Assembly: GCA_019119675.1 (NCBI GenBank)
Contig: DWWO01000006.1
Coordinates: 1-49,202, forward strand
Direction: 5' to 3'
Length of the DNA: 49,202 nt
From: Candidatus Mediterraneibacter faecipullorum
GTDB lineage: Bacteria > Bacillota > Clostridia > Lachnospirales > Lachnospiraceae
Positions 40,835 to 49,191 of the stretch are shown in pieces. Numbering within the stretch: the stretch's first letter is position 1; every line of letters starts with the position of its first letter. A program made the position numbers and the translations under genes. The notes under the pieces were generated by a model. That model did no database searches. It was not told the DNA's origin and was given only the letters and a program-made list of their open reading frames with translations.

Positions 40835-42532
40835 ATGAGAACTAAAAAAATGAAAACCGCGGCACTTATTTTTGCGTTAGCTCTGACAGTTGTTCCCTGC
40901 TCTGGCGCAATGGCCGCAGGAACAGATGAAAATGTGGTGGCAGATATTCCATCTGTGCAGGAGGAAGCAGCCCCGGTACAGGCGGACACAGTTCCGGCAC
41001 AGGCAGACACAGTTCCGGCACAGGCAGACACAGCAGGGAAACTTGTTGGAACCCGTTATGACGGCGGCCAGCTCTATGAAAATGAACTGATCGATATGAT
41101 CAGAAATGCAGATGGCGATGTGAAGATCCAGATGATGCAGTACGGGCTCAGCATTCCTGCAAGCGCGCTGAATCAGGCGAGAGAGCAGGAGAAAAAGCTG
41201 ATCATCGAAATCTTCCAGCCGGGAAATGACGCTGCCATGTTTAACAGCAGATGGGTCTATGATCCGTCAACCGTATATTGGACTCCGGATCTGGAGTCAT
41301 ATCCCCTTGGCGTTATGGTAGATCCGGATACACCGTACCATTCCTCCCATCCAGATGCGGCGTCAAATCCCATCAGCGGAGCGATAAGAGGTATATCAGG
41401 AGACGAACCGGTGGAATGGGCGGTCTACAGTATTCCGACAGCAGAGGGTGAGAATGGTCAGGCAGGCTATACAATCCCAGGTTTTTATGTAGAGATCGCA
41501 CACTGGGGCGAATTCGATGGGATGGAGGAGATGCCTGTTTATACGTATGATGAGGAGAACAACAGACTGTTTAACCATGCATATGCTGTCCGCGGCGATG
41601 ATGCGGTGGTATCGGACTCCATTGTCTGGCATACAGTCCGGATCAATAATCCGATGTGGGGCACGAATTATGCAGTTTTAAGCGAGGAACACAATTTCCT
41701 TCCGGTCGAGGAGATCGAAGCCCAGATTGCAGACGACAGTATCTCTGCTGTGGATGTCCAGATGGTGTCATGCTTTCTTGACAAACAGTGTGTAGTTCCA
41801 GCCGGGATGCTGGACAAGCTTAAGGTCAGTGGAAAAACACTTTCTCTGACCTCCCCGGGAGTAGAATCACAGCCTACATATTCCTGGCATTTTGACGGAT
41901 CGCAGATCACTGATACGATGGATATTGATCTGCATATACGCTTATACTATTCTGGCGAAGAGGGAGCGCCCGTAACGATACCGCAGGGAATTACGGCTAC
42001 ACTGCTTGATTTCACGCACAGCGGTCCGCTTCCGAAGGGAACCTCTGTCAGTATGACTGCGTCAGAAGAGATGCAGAACGGTTATCTCTATTATGTAAAT
42101 GAGGAGAATGGAACTTTCGAGTATATCGGAAGGACTTCATGGGAACGAGAAAATGAATATTTCGGGACACTTACCATATCCGGAATAACACACTGTTCTT
42201 ATTATCTTGTGACTGCTCAAGAACTGACCGGAGATAATGTGGTCATACCGGAAGAACCTGTGGCACCGGTTGATCCGGAAGAACCTGTGGTCCCAGAGGA
42301 TCCGGAAGAGCCTGTACCACCGGTTGATCCGGAAGATACAGATGATAAACAGCCTATAGATACGGAACAGACACAGGATCAGGATGAAAACAAGTTACAG
42401 GAAGACAAAAGTCCACAGACCGTAGAGGCTGTGAAAACAGGCGACTCTGCATCGGTGCTGCCGGTAGCAGCAGCGGTTGTTCTTTCTCTGGCGGTAGTGC
42501 TTGTACTGCTGAAAAAGAAAGTTACAGCATAG
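40835..42532 (+). CDS. Secreted cell-wall-anchored protein with VKTGD sorting signal
   Basis: A 565-residue surface protein. It has a signal peptide (about 1-28, cleavage near AMAAG) and three tandem PAQADTV-type heptads (about 48-66). A large central region has no domain I recognise. A Pro/Glu-rich spacer carries repeated EEPV-x-P-x-DPE units (about 470-500). The C terminus is VKTGD, a hydrophobic helix and KKK, a sortase-type anchoring signal of the KTGD kind. AAAGGAAAGG lies upstream of the ATG. It sits between the headless kinase (whose C-terminal part is also extracellular) and the STAND ATPase. Function unknown, possibly adhesin-like. Confidence 0.8.
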   Translation: MRTKKMKTAALIFALALTVVPCSGAMAAGTDENVVADIPSVQEEAAPVQADTVPAQADTVPAQADTAGKLVGTRYDGGQLYENELIDMIRNADGDVKIQMMQYGLSIPASALNQAREQEKKLIIEIFQPGNDAAMFNSRWVYDPSTVYWTPDLESYPLGVMVDPDTPYHSSHPDAASNPISGAIRGISGDEPVEWAVYSIPTAEGENGQAGYTIPGFYVEIAHWGEFDGMEEMPVYTYDEENNRLFNHAYAVRGDDAVVSDSIVWHTVRINNPMWGTNYAVLSEEHNFLPVEEIEAQIADDSISAVDVQMVSCFLDKQCVVPAGMLDKLKVSGKTLSLTSPGVESQPTYSWHFDGSQITDTMDIDLHIRLYYSGEEGAPVTIPQGITATLLDFTHSGPLPKGTSVSMTASEEMQNGYLYYVNEENGTFEYIGRTSWERENEYFGTLTISGITHCSYYLVTAQELTGDNVVIPEEPVAPVDPEEPVVPEDPEEPVPPVDPEDTDDKQPIDTEQTQDQDENKLQEDKSPQTVEAVKTGDSASVLPVAAAVVLSLAVVLVLLKKKVTA

Positions 42533-42581
42533 AAGATTGGGATAGTTCTCTGAATCCTGAGCATATATAGCACAATCCTAT

Positions 42582-42625
42582 ACGGAGCGTACTCTGGTTA
42601 TTTTACAAAGTACGCTCCGTTTTTT
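42582..42625. terminator. Bidirectional terminator between surface protein and STAND genes
   Basis: CGGAGCGTACT (42583-42593) is perfectly complementary to AGTACGCTCCG (42609-42619), followed by TTTTTT on the plus strand. The STAND stop codon lies in the T-run. Confidence 0.85.
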
Positions 42626-44858
42626 AATTCACCAGTTGTTGACCTAATGATATCCCTGCCCGTATATAAGTCTGTAATATTTCCTGCTTTTTCATCTCGA
42701 TGACATTTGCATCCCCGTCAAATAGCAGCTCATAGACTGCCAGAGCTTTTTTAAAATGAGTGGTAGCCTGTTGTATTTCTCCAATGGTCAGACAGATACT
42801 TCCCATTGCTTCCTGTACCAAAGCAAAATCCGTGGTTTTGTCGGAATTGAATTGGCGGATCATTTGTGACAGCTTTTTTAAGGCGGAAAGTCCCTGTTCG
42901 GGATGTCCCATATCAGTTAGCAGAACGGCATAATTTGTAGACTGAGCAATACTGTCATGATAATACAGAAAGTCAAACTGCTCAAGGATCTGGATGCCGT
43001 GCTCCATAGACTGTTGTGCTAGTTCTAACTTTCCTGTCTGTTTATAAAGACCGCCAAGGTTTGAGTAAAGGTTGGAGACAAGAAGCGCATTGTCTGGTGT
43101 GATTTCTGTAATCAGGGAAATCGCTTCCTTTTCCATTTTTATAGCTTTTTCAGTTTTTGTTTCACAGGCTGCCTGATAATCCAGGAGCAGCGCCCGGTCT
43201 GATTCAGAACCGGAAGTTTTATCCTGCAATAATGTTGATAATTTGCTGATGATTAATTCCATCCCGGCTGTATAGTGGTATTTCTCCATGTACGGGAATG
43301 CGTTTTCCAAAAACAGAAGATAAGCCGGTGTATCATCGTTTTCAATTTGCCGGATAATATTTTCTATGGTCTGGAATAATGGTTTAAAATAGCTGACATC
43401 TTCCCCGTGACGCAGACAGATATCCTGCAGGCTGCCAAGCAATACAGAACTGTTTTTTACAGATGGAGCTGTCTCGTCAACAGTAACTTCCTGTATCATT
43501 GGGTGAAGTGCAATCTGCCGTCCGGTCTGTGTCTGTATGAATCCTTTCTCGATCAGGCCATTGATGATATTCATATCAGACAGTTTCAGCCAGTGCGCAT
43601 ACAGTCGGCCGCTGATCCCGCCTGCCGGGACAAAGGACAGTCCCCTCATAATATCCTGTTCCGCCGGAGAAAGCTGATATAAGGAAAACAGGGTATGAAT
43701 GTGGTCGTAGTAAGTAGCTTTGCGGCTCTGTCCATCTTTGATGATGTCGATCGTATCTGTGGCGTCCAGAGCCGATTTTTCTGCTTGAAGTCTGGTTAAT
43801 AATTTCTGAGGCTCTAAAATTCCGGTTTCCAGCAGACGGGCGGATAATTCCACTGCCAACGTATGGCTGTGTACGGTCTGAATGATCTGCTTCAGAATAG
43901 AAGAATATTTTTCAGCATCCGAGTAAAAGCATCTCATCAGTGACAGCAAGGCTTCCGGATCGGAGATTTCTTCCAGATCCATAGAAGTATAATTGTCAAA
44001 CCGACTGCGAGTTGTGAAAACAATGCGGCAGCGGTATTTTAATACTACAGATAGAAAACTGTCTTTGGTGGCGATGGTGTTAAAATTATCTATGATCAGC
44101 AAAGTATCTGCTTTCAGCGCACGGAGAAATCGATTGTGTTTGCGGAATCGCTCTTCCTCTGTATCTTCCGGCAGATCATCTGCAAAATCCAGATCAATGA
44201 TATCCTGCCTCAGATCCCCGCTGTACATCAGATACAGAATATTCGTATATTCCTTCCTGTATGTTTTGGCATAAGCCTTTGCCAGTTCACTTTTTCCGAT
44301 TCCCGCAATTCCATAGAGAAATACTTTGCTGTTTTCTTCCAGTATTGCATATAATTTTTCAAGTTCGTTCTCTCTCCCCAGAAAGTGGCGGCATGGTTTT
44401 GGCACTTCACTGTCCATAATATAATTCAGGACAGCCGGAGAGAGGGCGCCGCCTGCGATCAGTTTCCGGTTTCTGGCATCCCTCTTGACAAATTGCCGTT
44501 CCATACCAAAAGAGATTAGTTCTGCAAGAAACAGAAGCTGTGAATCTGGAGTTTTATACAAAGATGACAGCTCTGTCTTTTTCGTTTCTGAGATCGTATC
44601 ATCCTGTATAAACAGAGTATAAACATCCTGAATGGCTTGACGACTGTCAGCCATCAGCGGCATAAGGTTCTGATCCATTGTCGCTGCAAGCAGTTCCTGT
44701 TTGCTCGGTTTTGCATAGTAAGAGGATATTTTGGGACTGATCTTTGCCTGTCCTGTCATCCAGCGGCACACCAGTCCGTTGTCCAGTGAGAAATCTCCAA
44801 TTTCCTGACTGTCCATAAAATCTGCAAATATTTCATATAAAAATTCCGGCTGGCTCAT
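42624..44858 (-). CDS. NB-ARC/STAND ATPase with TPR-like C terminus (NLR-like)
   Basis: A 744-residue signal-transduction ATPase. The N-terminal about 130 residues, with IGDFSLDNGLVCRWMTGQAKIS, look helical and may be a HTH-like or effector domain. The NB-ARC core follows: CRHFLGRENELEKLY, Walker A GIAGIGKSELAKAY (183-190), Walker B TLLIIDNFN (Asp257), the sensor arginine in FTTRSRF (281-287), and an MHD-equivalent LHPMIQ (451-456). The C-terminal about 280 residues are helical repeats resembling TPRs. The start at 44858 is preferred because the longer frame (TTG 44924) lies inside a promoter. It may be a phage-defence or regulatory switch. Confidence 0.85.
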   Translation of the reverse strand: MSQPEFLYEIFADFMDSQEIGDFSLDNGLVCRWMTGQAKISPKISSYYAKPSKQELLAATMDQNLMPLMADSRQAIQDVYTLFIQDDTISETKKTELSSLYKTPDSQLLFLAELISFGMERQFVKRDARNRKLIAGGALSPAVLNYIMDSEVPKPCRHFLGRENELEKLYAILEENSKVFLYGIAGIGKSELAKAYAKTYRKEYTNILYLMYSGDLRQDIIDLDFADDLPEDTEEERFRKHNRFLRALKADTLLIIDNFNTIATKDSFLSVVLKYRCRIVFTTRSRFDNYTSMDLEEISDPEALLSLMRCFYSDAEKYSSILKQIIQTVHSHTLAVELSARLLETGILEPQKLLTRLQAEKSALDATDTIDIIKDGQSRKATYYDHIHTLFSLYQLSPAEQDIMRGLSFVPAGGISGRLYAHWLKLSDMNIINGLIEKGFIQTQTGRQIALHPMIQEVTVDETAPSVKNSSVLLGSLQDICLRHGEDVSYFKPLFQTIENIIRQIENDDTPAYLLFLENAFPYMEKYHYTAGMELIISKLSTLLQDKTSGSESDRALLLDYQAACETKTEKAIKMEKEAISLITEITPDNALLVSNLYSNLGGLYKQTGKLELAQQSMEHGIQILEQFDFLYYHDSIAQSTNYAVLLTDMGHPEQGLSALKKLSQMIRQFNSDKTTDFALVQEAMGSICLTIGEIQQATTHFKKALAVYELLFDGDANVIEMKKQEILQTYIRAGISLGQQLVN

Positions 44859-44895
44859 CTGATTGCTTTCGCTGATATGATTTTTCAAACATGTC

Positions 44896-44924
44896 ATTAT
44901 AGAACAAAAGTCGCATCGATCCAA
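44896..44924 (-). promoter_or_regulatory. Promoter of the STAND ATPase gene
   Basis: Minus-strand -35 TTGGAT (44924-44919) and perfect -10 TATAAT (44901-44896), spacer 17 bp. It overlaps the TTG and first ATG of the long reading frame, supporting the start at 44858. Confidence 0.65.
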
Positions 44925-45206
44925 TCGCTACCCCACCTTTTCGTATTATTTCTGCTTCTGACTGGTACTAAATTTCCTTTATCATAACACAAACATACGT
45001 TCTATTCAATGGCGTTTTGATTTGCGGATAAATAAGAATCAGATAACGGTCAATCTGCCCTCAATTTCTGTTCAATGAGTTCTATGACTTAAAAAGTTAC
45101 AATCAAGTCAGGCTTTCGAAAGCTGAATTCAATGCATACGGAACTTTTGTACAACCCTGCCGGCATAGGATGTATAGAGGACTGTATGCTGAAGGAGGCA
45201 TATAGC
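44925..45206. other. Intergenic region between STAND and TnpW-like genes
   Basis: About 280 bp of A+T-rich DNA without a convincing gene. The palindrome CTTTCGAAAG (45113-45122) and two copies of GTTCTATTC/GTTCTATGA-like sequence are visible. No clear promoter for the plus-strand genes is recognised. Confidence 0.4.
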
Positions 45207-45413
45207 ATGAATACCTTACTTGTACCTGCAGAGCAGACGGCAGTATCGATGAAAAATCAATGTGCGGTTAACAACTGTTCCGGCTCTCCAGAATTTCAGA
45301 AGAAATATGTAAGTTATGAGTATGAAGGATATTTGATCCGTGTGCATTTTAATGGGAGTAAAACCCTGACGCAGTGTATCCGCAATCTTGCAGAACGAAG
45401 AATTGAGGGTTGA
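45207..45413 (+). CDS. TnpW-like small transposon protein
   Basis: A 68-residue protein. Its C-terminal half, YEYEGYLIRVHFNGSKTLTQCIRNLAERRIEG in two segments, resembles TnpW-family small proteins carried next to serine-recombinase elements in Clostridia. A conserved beta strand is followed by a helix ending in Arg/Glu. AAGGAGG at 45192-45198 fixes the ATG at 45207. It precedes the two recombinase genes by about 80 bp, same strand. Biochemical role unknown. Confidence 0.6.
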   Translation: MNTLLVPAEQTAVSMKNQCAVNNCSGSPEFQKKYVSYEYEGYLIRVHFNGSKTLTQCIRNLAERRIEG

Positions 45414-45489
45414 TTTTCTTTAGTTTCTATTGTAAGATTAAGACAATTAAAGACAATGACTATACAAGACCGAAGAAAAGAGGGATATA

Positions 45490-47079
45490 ATGTATCAGGC
45501 GGGAATATATTGTCGTATTTCCATAGAAGAGCGGACAAAAGAGGGAAAATACAGCAACAGTATTCATTCTCAGATTCAAATGGCAAGAGACTTTATCGCA
45601 AGTCAGAATGATATCAAGAAAGTAAAAGTCTATGCAGATGACGGAGCATCCGGCAGTAACTTTGACAGAGCGGAATTCCGGAGAATGCTGACCGATATTG
45701 AGCTTGGTATCATTAATATGGTTATTCTGAAAGACGTCTCGCGTCTCGGGAGAGAACACATCGATACGAATTATTATCTGGGGAAATATTTCCCGGAGAG
45801 AAAGATTCGGGTTGTGTCTCTTCTGGATCATTATGATTCAGCAGTCAGCACTTATGATGAACTGCTGGAAATTAAGACATTGCTCAATGATATGTATCTT
45901 AGAGACACCTCCAAAAAAATCAAAACTACAATTCAGGCAAAAAGAACCATGGGAGAATATACTCCGAAAGAACCGCCGTTTGGATACGTGAAAAGCAAAA
46001 CAGCCCATAATCATTTGGAGGTGGATGCTTATGCGGCAGAGATCGTAATCAGGATCTACAGAATGTATTTAAGCGGTTGCGGTGGGACGGTGATCAGCCG
46101 GATTTTGAATGAGGAACAAATTCCTGCTCCGGCCAAATATAAAAAAGAGGTTTTGAAAAACGGGTATCCCTGGAATGTGGGAAAAGGCTTATGGACACCT
46201 GCTACAGTTCGGGAAATTCTGAAGAATCCGGTATATACCGGTGCAGTTGTGTTAAGAAAATTTGATAAGCCGTCCTATAAATTAAAATACCGAAAGGCAA
46301 TTCCTCTTGAAGAACTGGAACTGATACCGGATGCACATGAAGCGATCATTTCTAAAGAAGAGTTTGCTCGGGCACAGCAGATAAGAAAAGATCATAGAGT
46401 CTCTTATTTTGATAAGAATAAGGAGCCGCATAAATATGTAGGACTGCTTTTCTGCGGAAAATGTAAAACAGCTATGCGTAAGCGGTATCTTGCTTCACGT
46501 AAGGGATATGACGGATATGAGTGTGGATTTCATCAGAAGATGGGGCGAAATTACTGCGAATTGAACCACATCACCTTTGAAAAGCTGGATGAACTGGTTG
46601 CCTTTTCGATTAATCAGCAAATAAAGCAGATAAAAAGTGAGCTTGAAAATCTAAAGGTGCAGATCAGAGACCAAAAACCGAAGCTGGACGACAGGATAGC
46701 CCGTTTGAAAGCAAAAATTGAGAAAAACACAGAATATCGGAAAAGAGCTTACGAGCAGTTTATGGATGATATCCTTTCCAAACAGGAATATCTGGAATTG
46801 AAAAAGATGTATGATATGGAGAATGAACAATTTGAAAAAGAACTGGATGAACTGAAAAATGTGGAAGAAACTGAAATGACTGTCATGCAGGATACTGTAA
46901 AATGGCTGGATTATTTCAGCCGGGGAAAGATTACAGCAGCACAACTGACAAGAGAGGTGCTTGTTGAATTGATTGACCGGATCTACGTGTATCCTGATCA
47001 GCAGATTGATATTTATTTCAAATTTACTTCCGGGATTGGCTCCGCATCCAGTATAACACGGAAAGACGAGGTGGTATGA
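45490..47079 (+). CDS. Large serine recombinase (first of tandem pair)
   Basis: A 529-residue large serine recombinase for site-specific integration or excision. The N-terminal resolvase domain has the catalytic Ser in YCRISIEER (about residue 11), KDVSRLGREHID and the arginines of the active site. The recombinase domain (about 165-290) carries the PPFGY and NPVYTGAVV signatures. A zinc ribbon follows (CGKCKTAM..CGFHQKMGRNYC, about 320-355). The coiled coil (about 385-465) is the usual synapsis control element. AAGAGGG precedes the ATG. Its stop overlaps the second recombinase start (ATGA). Intact. Confidence 0.93.
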   Translation: MYQAGIYCRISIEERTKEGKYSNSIHSQIQMARDFIASQNDIKKVKVYADDGASGSNFDRAEFRRMLTDIELGIINMVILKDVSRLGREHIDTNYYLGKYFPERKIRVVSLLDHYDSAVSTYDELLEIKTLLNDMYLRDTSKKIKTTIQAKRTMGEYTPKEPPFGYVKSKTAHNHLEVDAYAAEIVIRIYRMYLSGCGGTVISRILNEEQIPAPAKYKKEVLKNGYPWNVGKGLWTPATVREILKNPVYTGAVVLRKFDKPSYKLKYRKAIPLEELELIPDAHEAIISKEEFARAQQIRKDHRVSYFDKNKEPHKYVGLLFCGKCKTAMRKRYLASRKGYDGYECGFHQKMGRNYCELNHITFEKLDELVAFSINQQIKQIKSELENLKVQIRDQKPKLDDRIARLKAKIEKNTEYRKRAYEQFMDDILSKQEYLELKKMYDMENEQFEKELDELKNVEETEMTVMQDTVKWLDYFSRGKITAAQLTREVLVELIDRIYVYPDQQIDIYFKFTSGIGSASSITRKDEVV

Positions 47080-48668
47080 TGTATCAGATGGCGGCATATT
47101 GTCGTCTGTCAAAGGACGATGGGGAAAATAAGATCAGTGAAAGTATTGAAAACCAGATGAAACTGATCCGGGAGTATGTCGGCAAATCTGAGGATCTGGA
47201 GATTGCAGACATTTATATTGATGATGGATACTCCGGTCTCTATTTTGCAAACAGACCGGAATTTCAGCGGATGATGGAGGATATCTATAAAGGAAAAATC
47301 CAGGGAGTGATCACAAAAGATATTTCCCGTCTGGGGCGTGAACATATCGAAACCAGTAATTATATTGAACGTGTTTTCCCCTCCCTCGGCATTCGGTACA
47401 TTGCGATTCTGGACGGGGTGGATTCAGTTGCACACAGCAATGAAGAACTGGCACAGTTTAAGACGTTATTTAATGATATGTACAGCCGTGATATTTCCAA
47501 GAAGATCAGAGGCGCACTTTCTACACAGAAAAAGCGAGGGCAGTTTATGTCGGGCTTTGCTCCGTACGGATATATTAAGGATCCGGCGGATAAGCATCAT
47601 TTCCTTGTAGATGAAGAAGCTGCAAAGGTAGTGAAAAGAATTTTTTATATGTATCTGGAGGGGTATTCCAGAGACGGAATTGCCAAAAAACTGAACGAAG
47701 AAGGAGTAATGACGCCATCCGAATACAAAAGAAAAGTGCAGGGGCTCAAATATTCTAACGCACAGGAAAAGGCAGGTGCAAAAGGATGGGCATATCCAAC
47801 GATTAATGTGATTCTGAGAAACCGGGTCTATACAGGAGCCATGGTACAGCATAAATCTGAAAAGATCTCATACAAAATGGAAAAATATCATTATATTCCA
47901 GAGGAACAACAGTATATTGTAGAGGGTATGCATGAACCGATCATCAGCAAGGATACTTTTGAGCAGGCAAAGGAAATCATGAAGAAAAGGTCACGGACGC
48001 CGGGCTTTCTCAGCGAGGTGAGGAAAGTCAATCCTTATGCAGGCTTTCTTGTCTGCGGGGACTGTGGTTATAATCTCCAGAGAGTTACCTGCAGAGACGG
48101 TTATGAGTGCGGTTCCTATCATAGAAAAGGAAATAACATGTGCTATTCCCATTTTATTAAGAAAGAGGTTCTGGATTCTATTGTAATACATGAAATCCAG
48201 AGACAGGCAAAGCTGGCGCTGAAAGAAAGCGATAAGGACGAACTGCTGAAAGCGGCTGACCGCAGGAAGGAAATAAACCGGCGGTGTGCAGAAGCAGATC
48301 AGCGGATAGAGCGGCTGCAGAAAGAATTGGCAGGAGTACAGAGATATAAGAAGAAAACCTACGAAAATTATGTGGATGGCGTTCTGGATAAAGAAGAATA
48401 TCTTTCTTATAAAGCAGAATATGAGAAGCAGGATCAGGATATCCGGGAGAAAATTACACAGGCAGAGAAGGAAAAAGATAACTTTGAAGAAGCAGAGGAA
48501 AGCTATGAAAACTGGATTGAAAAGTTTGTCAGGTATGGAACACTGGCAGAGGTGACAAGAGAAATCGTGACGGAGCTGATCGATAAAATTATTGTGAATG
48601 GGGACAAGAGCATTGATATTGTATTTAAATACCAATCTCCTTATGAAAAACAAGATAAAACAGAATAA
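47076..48668 (+). CDS. Large serine recombinase (second of tandem pair)
   Basis: A 530-residue large serine recombinase with the same architecture as its neighbour but clearly diverged. It has catalytic Ser in YCRLSKDDGE, KDISRLGREHIE, PYGYIKD and NRVYTGAMV, the zinc ribbon CGDCGYNLQ..CGSYHRKGNNMC, and a coiled coil at about 400-470. Both members are intact, which suggests that the two act together, as in CcrA/CcrB of SCC elements, or divide integration and excision. The genes overlap (ATGATG), so production should be stoichiometric. Confidence 0.93.
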   Translation: MMYQMAAYCRLSKDDGENKISESIENQMKLIREYVGKSEDLEIADIYIDDGYSGLYFANRPEFQRMMEDIYKGKIQGVITKDISRLGREHIETSNYIERVFPSLGIRYIAILDGVDSVAHSNEELAQFKTLFNDMYSRDISKKIRGALSTQKKRGQFMSGFAPYGYIKDPADKHHFLVDEEAAKVVKRIFYMYLEGYSRDGIAKKLNEEGVMTPSEYKRKVQGLKYSNAQEKAGAKGWAYPTINVILRNRVYTGAMVQHKSEKISYKMEKYHYIPEEQQYIVEGMHEPIISKDTFEQAKEIMKKRSRTPGFLSEVRKVNPYAGFLVCGDCGYNLQRVTCRDGYECGSYHRKGNNMCYSHFIKKEVLDSIVIHEIQRQAKLALKESDKDELLKAADRRKEINRRCAEADQRIERLQKELAGVQRYKKKTYENYVDGVLDKEEYLSYKAEYEKQDQDIREKITQAEKEKDNFEEAEESYENWIEKFVRYGTLAEVTREIVTELIDKIIVNGDKSIDIVFKYQSPYEKQDKTE

Positions 48669-48681
48669 TTTTGGCCTTTTC

Positions 48682-48712
48682 TTGACAAATGATTAATTAG
48701 GGCGCATACTAT
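48682..48712 (+). promoter_or_regulatory. Promoter of the MqsR-like gene
   Basis: -35 TTGACA (48682-48687) and -10 TACTAT (48707-48712), spacer 19 bp, so weaker than optimal. It overlaps a palindromic operator. Confidence 0.6.
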
Positions 48713-48723
48713 CAATTGATAGT
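48708..48723. promoter_or_regulatory. Perfect 16-bp palindrome (operator candidate)
   Basis: ACTATCAATTGATAGT is fully self-complementary and covers the -10 box and probable transcription start. This is the placement of an autoregulatory toxin-antitoxin operator. Confidence 0.65.
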
Positions 48724-48739
48724 GAAAGGTTTGCTGGAG

Positions 48740-49150
48740 GTGATTATCATCTTTCTTAGTACACAATCGAAAAGAGGAGAAGTCGCTGCTTTTTTGGAAG
48801 AACTGAAAATGTTTTTGGAAAAAGGTGACTTTAATATAGATACTGACTTTATTTTAATACGAAAAAATAAGAAGGATGACATGGAGCATTCGACACCATA
48901 TACATTATTAGATTTAGACTATGATATAGAGGATGTTGTTGACAGATTAAAGGAACTGACTGTCGAAGAATATTCGGAAACTAAGATTGATAAGGATGAT
49001 TTAGATCCACCATTGCTTTTTGTATTTGGAAAGAATATAAACAGAAAACTTATATATATAAAGCTGAAGATTAAAGGAGACCAGAAAAGACACGTTTTAT
49101 GCGTGTCGTTCCATTATGCGAAGGATAAGATGAAATTCCCATATGCATAA
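48740..49150 (+). CDS. MqsR-like toxin (putative), start codon unclear
   Basis: A protein of about 135 residues. The stretch DIEDVVDRLKELTVEEYSET, then PPLLFVFGKNINRKLIYIKLKIKG and VLCVSFHYAKDKM, matches the Firmicutes branch of MqsR-family RNase toxins (RelE-like fold). The ribosome binding site TGGAGG (48735-48740) is well placed for a start at 48749, but that codon is ATC. The available GTG at 48740 overlaps the Shine-Dalgarno, and TTG 48716 lies in the operator. Either a non-standard start is used or the gene has lost its ATG. A second ORF begins 41 bp after the stop, where an MqsA-type antitoxin is expected. Confidence 0.55.
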   Translation: MIIIFLSTQSKRGEVAAFLEELKMFLEKGDFNIDTDFILIRKNKKDDMEHSTPYTLLDLDYDIEDVVDRLKELTVEEYSETKIDKDDLDPPLLFVFGKNINRKLIYIKLKIKGDQKRHVLCVSFHYAKDKMKFPYA

Positions 49151-49191
49151 TTGGAGAAGAAAAGTCCAGCTAAGAAATGTCAAGAGGTGAT

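Noticed and set aside
40980-41035. Possible CRISPR-like repeat
   Set aside because: The tandem repeats are in-frame 21-base units inside a secreted protein. No CRISPR array or cas gene is seen in the window.
44859-44924. Longer STAND protein starting at TTG 44924
   Set aside because: The segment is a consensus-like promoter (TTGGAT-17-TATAAT), so it cannot be translated from that transcript.
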